DNA of 64,000 nt from Dichetophora obliterata (taxonomy: Eukaryota > Arthropoda > Insecta > Diptera > Sciomyzidae), in the NCBI GenBank assembly GCA_963920525.1, contig OY986436.1, forward strand, positions 12,227,467-12,291,466, in the 5' to 3' direction. Made by a program: the position numbers and the translations under genes. Under the pieces are notes generated by a model, which saw nothing but the letters and a program-made list of their open reading frames with translations, was not told the origin of the DNA and searched no databases. Each line of letters opens with the position of its first letter. The stretch's first letter is position 1. This document shows, piece after piece, positions 55,034 through 64,000 of this stretch.

Positions 55034-55158
55034 AAAGGGCATATAGTACATTAGCGAACTTGTCCGTCGAACAAAATGGCGGGGCGAACCTGTTGCAAAA
55101 AGCTAGCGTTCAAATTTAACTCGCTCGACGAACCTGTTTGCTGATGTGAAAGCCCTTT
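55034..55158. mobile_element. ~125-bp MITE (AAGGGC ends)
   Basis: Ends AAAGGGCATATAGTACATTAG and, mirrored, AAAGGGCTTTCACATCAG, with TTCGTCGA/TCCGTCGA pairing inside. The flanks fit a TAA duplication. Small and non-coding. Confidence 0.55.
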
Positions 55159-55208
55159 AAGGGTTGCTTGCTGTCTTATTTATGAATGTACGTAAATATT
55201 TCACAATA

Positions 55209-55496
55209 GGGGTATTCACGATTCAGTGCACTTGTCTGTGCAGTTGAGGACTTGAGGACTTTTGCACTTGTGGAGTTAGGTTTCCGTGAACACACCACTA
55301 TCACTATTTCAAACCTGTCACTATTTCAACATTTTTCAATGTACAGAAGGCGCAACTGCTCAAGTCCTCAAGTTTAAGGCAATAGTAGAAAAGCACTTGT
55401 GCAGATTTTTGACGTACGTACATTTTGTTTTTGTAAAGTGCACAAGTCCTTAAGTCCTCAACTGCACAGGCAAGTGCACTTAATCGTGAATACCCC
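55209..55496. mobile_element. MITE of the GTGCACTTGCC family (TTCACGAT group)
   Basis: A 288-bp element with TA flanks and ends GGGGTATTCACGATTCAG then GTGCACTTG, followed by GAGGACTTG-type words on each side. Closest relatives are at 18464, 57502 and 61568. Confidence 0.85.
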
Positions 55497-57501
55497 TAAT
55501 GTTTCTTATTCAAATCGGTCTTAAAAACTAAAACAAAACATTTTATAATGTTTTTAATTAAAAAGTTAAATAAAAAATTAGATCAAGAGAACATTATATA
55601 GAAAAAAAAAATAAACATTAATACATGCTAGTTAACACTTTTACCTTTTTTGGTTATTTCTATATTCAACTAGCGAAAAACAAACAAAAAATAAAAAAGA
55701 AAACGTTATATTGAGAAACCAACACTCGATAATATTTCGTTGCACCAAATGGTGCGAGAGCTTTTAACAACTTTTTGTTTCAGTGCAAAGCTCTCTTTGG
55801 TTTTATTTGAACCCTGAGTTGATGACCACTGGTTTAAAAAGAAGCCCAAACGAATTTATTGTATATATAACATATCATTTGACCTATCCCCAATCATTAA
55901 AGTACTGTATTTAAGAGTCGCATTAAAATGTCAATGTACTGTGACCTTTCCCATTCAAAAAGTATTGTATTTAAAAGACGCATTAAAAGCTACCATATCT
56001 CAGTCAGATATTTGTACTTGCTTAAAAAAATTCTAAAAATATATTTGAACTCAATTTTTCTTTGAATATACAACACAATCTTGCGTATAACTATAAATGA
56101 TTTTTATACAATTTGGCAATGAGACTGGCCCAAAGTAAAAACCATTACTTTTGTTTTTTTTTCTTTGTTTTGTGTCTTACAAAGTTATCTAAGCGTAAAA
56201 TTGAAACTATTTAACACGATTATTAAAAAAGTTTTTGTCAATTTAAAAACAATATTCTCACATTGCTGCTGCAAGTTTGAATACTATTGTATATTAAAAC
56301 CTGAAGACAAGAGGCTAAAGTAGAAAAATATGTATGCTATGATTTATAAAAACAGAACCTTTAACTCATAAGCTCACAAGATTTAAAACGTCACGTGAGT
56401 GCGTCACTCAGTTATTCGTGTGGTTGGTAGACTGCCACATGAATCATAATTTTACGAATTTCTTGATTGGTCCTATGCTCTGCAATGAAGCTTGCTAATA
56501 TTAAAGCTTTAATTAAAAAACTGAATCAACTCAAGCTTAAGACCGATGGATTTCCCCCAGATCACACTCATGGAAAATTGTTAACACATTCGTAAAATAT
56601 ACTTTTTTTAACCTTTATAAACAAAATAAAACAATATTCATTTCAAAATACATATATTAAAAAAAATTTTCCGAAAAATTTATATGAAATACCAAAGAAG
56701 GATTAAGAATTGATCAAACCTTAAATCTATACTACTTTTTGAAAGTTAATACTTTTTACTACATACTTTTTAGGAAGTTAAGATCATATCGGAAGAACAA
56801 AAAATAAGTTAAATTTTATTGCTTTTATATTGGGGCACAAAATCTTAAAATTATATTAATAAAAAACATCATATCCATTTCTAAAGCATAATTTATACAG
56901 TAACTCACAGAATTGAGCATACAGTAATGATTCAATAAGGTATACACATTGGCAGACAAAAGTCTACATGCAGTATCGAATATTTTCACCTTACAAATTT
57001 TTTATTTAAACTATAAACTTCAATAGTATTTATCTGCCATTTGATCCATAGCGTTATTAATTCAAAACTCACCTAAGTTATCTATCTACATGAAATGTAA
57101 ATGTATATAATGATAATTGTAAATTTTTAAATATTTGTATTAGACAGTAGCCTATAGGAATAAGGTATATGTGATATGTAATATGTTAGGGTTCTACCCG
57201 GTAGATGTAAATAAATAAAATAAATGATTAAATATTACATTTCTGTAAAAAGTAAGAATCTTAATGAAAAACAAAGTATGTAATTATATTCAATATTATT
57301 ATTAATTAGCAAAAATACATACATACAAGTAAATTTGATATATACCAGCACAATGAAATTACGAATTCACAATAATATGAAAACCTTAACACGACAAAAG
57401 TCTATATAGAAATCATTGTTGTAAGCTTTTCAAAGCAAACTCTATAAAAGGAAACGAAAAATTTACTTATTTTTTGCTTTGCATTAGATAACGATTTATT
57501 A
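55497..57501. other. Unassigned intergenic stretch
   Basis: No gene, RNA or strong inverted repeat is supported over ~2 kb of AT-rich sequence. An imperfect ~60-bp duplication (AAGTACTGTATTTAA then GCATTAAAA) occurs at about 55900-55990. Confidence 0.45.
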
Positions 57502-57752
57502 AGGGTATTCACAATTCAGTGCACTTGCCTGTGCAGTTGAGGACTTGAGGAGTTGTTCAGTTGTGCAGTTAGGTTTTCATGAACACACCACTATCACTTT
57601 TTCAAAGCTGTCAACATTTTCAATGAGCACAAATGCACAACTGCTCAAGTCCTCAAGTTGGAGGCTACAGTAGAAAAGCACTTTTGCAGATCTTTAACGC
57701 ACGTGTATTTTATTTTTGTAAAGTAGCATGTAGACCGAATCGAGAATACCCC
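57502..57752. mobile_element. MITE of the GTGCACTTGCC family, decayed right end
   Basis: The left tip AGGGTATTCACAATTCAG and right tip mirrored GGGGTATTCTCGATTCGG have accumulated changes, but the internal GTGCAGTTGAGGACTTG order is kept. Flanked by TA. Confidence 0.8.
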
Positions 57753-57909
57753 TATTAACTTTAATTTTATGTGTTCAGTTCTCTTGTAACCTGTCATGCG
57801 AAACATAATAAATTTGAAAAATTCATAAAAGACTTTTTAACCGAATTGCGAAATAAGTAAAATTAAATCTAATAGAATATTTTTTAAAAAAAGGAAATTA
57901 AATCTAAGT

Positions 57910-58496
57910 CGACGATCGAATTGCGATACAGCCTGCTAAAGTAACTTTTTTGAATATATTTCGTCGCTTTTAAATAAAACGTGGAACAAAATCCAGGAAT
58001 CAATGATTTAAAACTATTAACTTACATTGGCATACTTTCTGACCAGTACGCGCATTTAAGAAATCTACTAGAAATTCTAAATCTAACAATTTTTGCAAAA
58101 CTAAACAAACCATTTTGTTTTTTTCTGAACACATTAAAAATTCACATAAACAAGAAAATTTACTTTTGAAGACGTAATCTCATCCCAAATAAAAAAGCAC
58201 TGTATTTTTTCTAAAAATTCGACTAAAAATGATATTTATTTAAAAAAAAAATTACAAGTCTTTGAAATTGTAAGCAGGGTGTCATTTTTTTTTAGATATA
58301 TGTTAACGGAACTATGTTTAAATAACCTTAGTATTTTTTCCAATTTCTTCAATGTCGTACTTGTAAGAAAGTATGCCAATCTGTGTTGATAGTTTCAAAT
58401 AATTGATTCTTGGGTTTTGGTCAACGTTTTTCCTAAAAGGGCCGAAGTATCTTTGAGAAAGTTACTTTGGAAGACCATATCGCAGTTCGGCCGTAA
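57910..58496. mobile_element. Inverted-repeat element with TGCGATA and AAAGTAACTTT ends
   Basis: Left CGACGATCGAATTGCGATA and right, in reverse complement, CGGCCGAACTGCGATA are each followed by AAAGTAACTTT. About 585 bp. The frame at 57981-58169 has no known domain. A solo relative of the left end is at 10406. Confidence 0.6.
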
Positions 58497-59093
58497 TAAA
58501 TAAAGATTAAATTTTATTTATTTTAATCTCTTGCTCGACAACATTTTAATTATTTTGCAATTTGAAATTTTTAATGAAAGTCTTACTTTCGCTTCGGGAT
58601 GCCATTATGTGAGCTGGATAAGTTAAAATATTACCTAAAACACAACCTAGTGAAAGTTAATAATCTTTTAACTAACGCAAAGCAAAAAAAAATTTAAATG
58701 TATAGCTTATTGAGTTTTCTTTAAGAAGCTTAGCACAAAGCCTTATATGAAAAATTTAGCCGTGTTAAGATTTTTATACTATTGTGAATATTTTGTTTTG
58801 CTAGTGCTGATAGATATAGGTACATATATGTATGATGTTTTCTTTTCGAAGCAAAGAACTTTAAATTGAAATAAGACACATTAAAATTTTTTGTCAATCC
58901 ATAAAAACTTTATTTTAAAGATATATTTTTACATATATAAGTTTGGCTAAATCACAAATTCGACTTTTGTTGGCCACTGCAGATTTGGGTAGGCCGATTT
59001 GATGAAATAAATTCTTAGCATGGATTTTTTATTTGGAAAAAAGTTCTGGGAAATGTGCTTTTTCTGTGAAGCACATTTTGACTTTTTTGTACT

Positions 59094-60142
59094 GGCGCAC
59101 AGTGCGCTTTTTTAATTTTAGGATGACATTTTGGTTTTTTTTTTTGTTAAATTTTATAAAAAAATATTTTTATTCGTAAGATTATAAAACATGTATTATG
59201 AATGTGGTATTAAACACTTAATGTAATCTATGGTTTTTTTTCTAAAATTCGTCAAAGTTGAAACTTTTTTAACAAAAATAAGCTCAATAAAACCCAAACT
59301 ATAAAGTCAAGTTTAAACAATAATAACGGTGAGCACAAAGTATATTTCAAGGTTTTGTTTTTTTTACTTTTTTATGTCTTAATCGCCATTGAATTTAATA
59401 TAAAATACAATAAAAAATGTTAAGAAATAAAAATAGAAAAATCGTTAAAATATAACTGTAAATTTTTCAAGGAATGAAAATGTAAGTAAAATTTAGTAGA
59501 AAATATCTAGCTAATTAAGCATTATTAAAGTCAAAGGCTATAACAATCATAAAACATCGTACTTCTACCTTCAGTTTCTATAAAAACCTGCTGCATCTAG
59601 CTGCTATTAAGAAAAACCACCGCATTTGAAAAAAGTCTTAAAAATCAAAATTTGCCCTAAAATGAACTGATTTCCAAGAAAATTTGTAGGTACTCTTAAA
59701 TTTAAAGAAAAATAAAATAGAATTCATAATTTAAAACAAGTTGTGACCTTATTTTGTAATATACTTTTAATATACTTAATAATACTTTTTAAATTTTTTT
59801 TTAAATTTCGTTAATTTGGTAATATTGTTTTATAGGAGATATATCCAAAAGTTATCGATTTGAAATATTTTTAGCATGACGTTTAAGTGAAGTTAAATAA
59901 ACTAAGTTTACTCTTTAAAAGCATAAATAAGCAATTTTTTGCAGGTTTTTTTATTAAAAAAAATATATGTTTTGTATGGTAGGTAGGCGATGCAATGACC
60001 TAGAATTCTAATGTTTTGTGCTGTTTCTTAATTAAGGCTAAAACTCATTTGTACAAAATTTCATGGCCCTAGCTTTTATAGTTTCTGAGAAAATGCAAAT
60101 GTCATACTAAAATCGAAAAAAGCGCACTGTGTGGCACGCCCT
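59094..60142. mobile_element. ~1.05-kb element with CACAGTGCGCTTTTTT ends
   Basis: Left GCGCACAGTGCGCTTTTTT plus ATTTTAGGATGACATTT is mirrored at the right as CACACAGTGCGCTTTTTT plus ATTTTAGTATGACATTT. The interior is AT-rich with no frame of interest. Outer borders are uncertain by a few bases. Confidence 0.7.
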
Positions 60143-60374
60143 AAATCTTCTTTTTTTCATGCCAAAAATTAGTTTCTCGGCTCATAAAAGTTACATGCAA
60201 CTTTTGAATGAAATCGATCATTCGAAAATGAAGTTGCAGCACGTCAAAATTTAAAATACATCAGTCAACGTTAAAATTTTGTATCTCAGTTCTGAGTCAT
60301 TTTTATTTTCAAAATTATATTTTATTTCAAAAAATAAAATACCGGCAACGGTTAAAAAAACAAATTTAATATCA

Positions 60375-60837
60375 GGGGTATTCACAATGTGGTGTATTTG
60401 TGATAAATTTTTACAAAATTTACAATATTTATAACTTATTGTGAACGAACCTTAAATAAAGTATTGTATTTATAAAATCAGCTGATTTTTGTAAGTACTT
60501 TTGTTTGGAAGTATAAATTTAAATCATCATTTAATTAAAGGAAATCATACAAAAATTAAAACGTAACACTATATTATTTTAATTTTTATTAAATAAACTC
60601 ACAGCGTAGCCGGTAGCTTCCTCCATGCTGAGTAGAAATGCTTTTGCGATCAGCTGATCAAATACACAACGAAATTTACAAAGAATACAATAGGGTTCCA
60701 TCGTTTTATTTTTTCAGCAGGGTTGTATTTTGAACATTGTGCATTTTATTTTTGTAATTTTACAAACTTTACTAGAAATATCAAATTTATCCAAAATACA
60801 CAATACAAGGTTAAATACACCACATTGTGAATACCCC
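60375..60837. mobile_element. MITE of the ATTCACAATGTGGT family (TTCACGAT group)
   Basis: Ends GGGGTATTCACAATGTGG then TGTATTT on both sides in mirrored order; 463 bp. Flanks CA and TA do not match exactly. Related to the tandem ends bordering the LTR retrotransposon. Confidence 0.8.
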
Positions 60838-60872
60838 TATCCTGTTGCATATTAAAAACAATGAGCATTAGC

Positions 60873-60989
60873 AATAAACATTTTAAAGTCGACTCTAAAT
60901 TTGGTGTGAGCTTTTCTGCCACTATTTCTATAGAATTTGCTGTCAAAAAGCTTACACTAAATTTAGAGCCGACTTTAAAATGTTTGGTA
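60873..60989. repeat. Hairpin with ~43-bp arms
   Basis: AAACATTTTAAAGTCGACTC and TAAATTTGGTGTGAGCTTTT are mirrored by AAAAGCTTACACTAAATTTA and GAGCCGACTTTAAAATGTTT around a ~30-bp loop. Mirrored frames on both strands result. Probably a tiny MITE. Confidence 0.75.
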
Positions 60990-61567
60990 CTAAGGCCCAA
61001 TTTGTTTCTGTTACCTTTAAAATTAGCTATTAACCATCTACACAAATTCTTTGGTATAAAATCTATAAACATTTTTGTGTTTCGGATAATAGTTTCATAA
61101 AAAATTAAACTATTGTAAAAAAATACAGAGTTTGGTGTGGAATCACAAGCACTACTTACAAAAAATTACTGAAATCTGAAACATAAAATTTTAACGTTAG
61201 TTGATTTGATATGGACTAGTTATTTAAAATATTAGTACAATTTTATGCGAAAATGTCTTTTTAATGCCTTTTTTCGAAAAAAGCCTCTCTGGCGCCCTAA
61301 ATATATTACACAAAAATATTTCTCAAAAAATTTCACTGTGTACACAACCACTATGGCAATGACATTATTTAGGTGTTGTCTTCTTATGTTAGTAAATTGC
61401 TGAATTGTCAATAGTAAAATTACCATATTCTTATAAACATACATTTTTCCTACAATGTATTTCCACAGTGTCTACACACAGCAACATCATTCAACATCAT
61501 TTCCACAGCAACATCATTGAAAAAATACTTCTCTTAGAAGTTTGTAGCTTGTAACTATAAACATTAT

Positions 61568-61823
61568 GGGGTATTCACGATTCAGTGCACTTGCCTGTGC
61601 AGCTGAGAACTTGTGCAGTTAGGTTTTCGTGAACACACCAGTATAAATTTTTGAAAGCTATCTAATTTTTCAATGCACACAAGTGGACAACTACTCAAGT
61701 CCTCAAGTTTTAGGGTATAGTAGAAAAGCACTTGTGCAGATTTTTGACGTATGTTTATTTTGTTTTCGTAAAGTGGACAAGTCCTACACTGCACTGGCAA
61801 GTGCACTTAATCGTGAATACCCC
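61568..61823. mobile_element. MITE of the GTGCACTTGCC family (TTCACGAT group)
   Basis: 256 bp; ends GGGGTATTCACGATTCAG then GTGCACTTGCC, mirrored at the right as GGGGTATTCACGATTAAG then TGCACTTGCC. TAT lies on both sides. The minus-strand frame at 61582-61806 follows the palindrome. Confidence 0.85.
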
Positions 61824-63231
61824 TATTATCTTTTATAAAGATTAAGATAACTAATATTTTTACTTCGAGTGTGTACTTTTTACTGCAATTACTTCAAAAC
61901 TGTAACTTGAGTTTGGCAAACCTAAGCCAAACAAAAGTACCGCAGGTTTTGTAAATCTCCTTTAAATTAGTTGCTCTTGAAGCCTCGAATATTGCAGAAC
62001 AATAACACAAATCGAGTTAAGATAGTTGGTCGCTAATTTAAAAGCTGCTTGTGAGCGTACATAGTCATTGTTGTTTTAAAAACTTTTTATAAATATAATT
62101 AGATTATACTGTTTACTTGTAAACACTGTAATAGCGTTTGAAGTGTTGAATTTTTTATATGGTGAGTTTTTTTTTTGTTTAATAAAAAGATATATTTGCA
62201 GGTGTGTAATAAAATTGAAAGTAACGACCTTTCATTTAATTTATTACTTTGTTGAAATATAAACTTGAAATATTGTCTGGTTTTTGGGGCTAACTAAAGA
62301 ACTTAGCCGGTTTTATTTAAACATGGACGAACAAAGTTAAAAGTGGTATTTTGTCAGCCAGATTTATTATAAGTTAAAGACCCTTTTATCACATTTTTTT
62401 ATGCCAAACTTTGAAAAATACTACATAGATGAAGAAAAAATTAAGATTTGGGTAAATTTATAGAAACATAACTAAAACTTTAATTACACACAAATTGAAC
62501 AAAAATGTTTGTGTTCCGATAACTACTGTGTTTTAGTCCTCTTACAACAAAAATAAAAAATTTTTGATTCAATTTTAACAGTTTTTTAAAACAAGTCGAT
62601 TCTCGAAAAGATGCTCGTACATTCTTGAACACAGCTCAATAACTGATCTTCTGATTTGGTTAACAAATTTCGCAAAAAAAAAATTAATTTTAATTACTAA
62701 CAAATAATGTTATGTCATAATTCTCCTATTTTTTGTTGTTTCGGAGCAAATGTTAATGGAAGTAACAATAAATTTTTTTAGGCAAAGTTTTGTCCAAATT
62801 TTATAGAATAAATTTCATTGAAAATTTAAATCTACGAAAAATGTCTAGCTAAGCACCTTGGTAACAAATAAAACGAGCGATTAGTTATAAAAATCGATAA
62901 AATCGAGAAAGTTGTAGTATTTTTAATACCTTTAATATAAAAAGCTTATTGCTAGAACACATTTATATACACATTTAAATAAAATAGTATAAACTTAATA
63001 AAAAAAAAATAGAAATTGTCAAGCTTTAAGTTTTTGTAAATGTATTATAAATGTATTATAAATGTATTATTCCAAAGAATTCTTAACAAGTTGGTACTTA
63101 ATATTCTGGAAAGGACCTGTTGTCTTTTCAGTGAGTTGACTCTTGATTTTAGAAATTATGTGCATTTTTTCATAGTTTCGAAAAATCAAAAAATTGATTT
63201 TAGAAATTTTGTGGCCATCATATCTGTTTTT
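61824..63231. other. Unassigned intergenic stretch
   Basis: AT-rich sequence without a supportable gene or repeat structure; a short TGTATTATAAA triplication lies at 63038-63070. Confidence 0.45.
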
Positions 63232-63362
63232 ACATATCGTCGTTACAAAAGTAAACTTGCGAATCTGAAAATTTAAATTTTTCATTTCCAATGAAAATTC
63301 TATGGAAAATTAAAACTGAAATTTTTCAGATTCGTTAGCTTACTTTTGCAACGACGATATAT
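63232..63362. repeat. Hairpin with ~55-bp arms (ATATCGTCGTT ends)
   Basis: ATATCGTCGTTACAAAAGTAA on the left mirrors TTACTTTTGCAACGACGATAT on the right, and GCGAATCTGAAAATTT pairs with the inner right arm. Probably a MITE. Confidence 0.75.
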
Positions 63363-63690
63363 ATGCGTAAAACAATTTTTTTAAAAAACTTCATAACAAA
63401 TTTTACAATGTCTTGTATTTAAAACAAAAACAAATACATTGAATTTTAAATAGAACATTTTATCAAATATGACTTACGTATTTTGTTTTTGTGAAATAAT
63501 AAAATTTATAACATACATTACTGATTTCAAGACTAAAAACACCACATTGTGAATGCTCTTTTCCATTTGTTATTTAAGCTTGCCCTATTTTCATATGATA
63601 AAATTGTATTTTCCGTTTTTTTAAAGGTAAAGCTTACATTTTCCAACAAAAAACAAAGACAAGTAGAATCTTTCAAGCCCACCTTACAAT
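63363..63690 (+). promoter_or_regulatory. 5' flank of gene C, with a MITE-end remnant
   Basis: The sequence just upstream of gene C. Near 63541 ACACCACATTGTGAATGC resembles a decayed right end of the ATTCACAATGTGGT MITE family. No definite TATA box was chosen; the promoter must lie between this remnant and 63691 or upstream of it. Confidence 0.35.
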
Positions 63691-63942
63691 ATGTCCAACA
63701 CCTGCCAAGCACACAATTTCATAGCGGCCGACTATTACGAGAGAGTTCCAATAGCTCTTCAGGTAACCCAAGAGGAAGACGAACTCGAGTTTGGTCATAT
63801 CACATTTTTAGATGTTTTTGAAGTCATAGTAAATCTTCTAAGCCAACTGAGCGTACTGCTCACTTTTCTGGGAGTAGGTTATACATGCTATAAACTGAAC
63901 TTCCAAAAGACGGCTTTCCATGCCTTTCTGTGTACACTAGGG
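63691..63942 (+). CDS. Cytochrome b561-type protein (gene C), first exon only
   Basis: An 84-codon first exon with an acidic N-terminal segment (TQEEDELEFG) and a first membrane helix (FEVIVNLLSQLSVLLTFLGVGY), ending FHAFLCTLG at a GGG/GTAAGT donor. The phase-0 intron falls exactly where exon 1 of genes A and B ends, after the HAxL-TxG motif that holds the first heme-ligand candidate (H77). The later exons are beyond the window. It is on the opposite strand to A and B and 32 kb from B, so the locus is a dispersed paralog cluster opened up by transposons. Confidence 0.85.
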
Positions 63943-64000
63943 GTAAGTAGAGTGTGGCGTACGGACTAGGAATTATTACTTTATAATTAAAAAACGGGGT

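Noticed and set aside
1..64000. CRISPR arrays, bacterial operons or prophage
   Set aside because: Introns, poly(A) signals, insect-type transposons and base composition show eukaryotic DNA; none of the tandem repeats has the repeat-spacer layout of CRISPR.

Overview
The window looks like nuclear DNA from a fly (Diptera, probably Brachycera). It is strongly AT-rich, has ~60-70 bp introns with standard GT-AG ends, carries a family of cytochrome b561-type transmembrane reductase genes, and is packed with short inverted-repeat transposons. I cannot name the species. Host gene content is low: two complete genes and the first exon of a third, all paralogs with the same intron positions and phases. 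Most of the rest is transposable-element DNA and tandem repeats.

Layout. 1-2.7 kb: a ~243-bp tandem repeat, a tRNA-like relic and a ~290-bp inverted-repeat element. 2.7-15.2 kb: cytochrome b561 gene A on the minus strand, whose 11.45-kb first intron is filled with mobile DNA (a foldback element with a 9-bp target duplication, a piggyBac-like MITE, several palindromic MITEs and a 3.5-kb hAT-like element). 15.4-18.8 kb: a foldback block of short A/T repeats. 18.8-30.9 kb: intergenic DNA with a mariner-type transposase pseudogene, minisatellites, a ~530-bp palindrome and a 1.1-kb TA-flanked element with a tRNA-like segment. 30.9-31.8 kb: compact b561 gene B on the minus strand. 34.3-45.4 kb: a complete, apparently very young 11.15-kb Ty3/Gypsy-type LTR retrotransposon on the minus strand. 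45.4-63.7 kb: more nested MITEs and foldbacks. 63.7 kb to the end: first exon of b561 gene C on the plus strand.

The main discovery candidate is the LTR retrotransposon. Its Gag starts with a RING-H2 finger and shows no CCHC knuckle. Gag and Pol are joined by a T TTT TTA slippery heptamer of the HIV type. The 2.8-kb LTRs each carry a captured, interrupted 3' piece of the host ribonucleotide reductase small-subunit gene, a resident MITE and an array of TGTCA-type motifs. A Lys-tRNA-type primer site is present, but no conventional polypurine tract adjoins the 3' LTR. A 4-bp target duplication and near-identical LTRs point to recent insertion.

A second theme is a group of otherwise different palindromic MITEs that share the terminal motif GRGGnnTTCACRAT, mostly with TA flanks. 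This suggests one transposase mobilises several families. One member sits inside the LTRs, and tandem 147-bp copies of another member's end lie on both sides of the retrotransposon.

All similarity statements come from reading motifs by eye; no database search was possible. Long stretches listed as unassigned showed no supportable gene.
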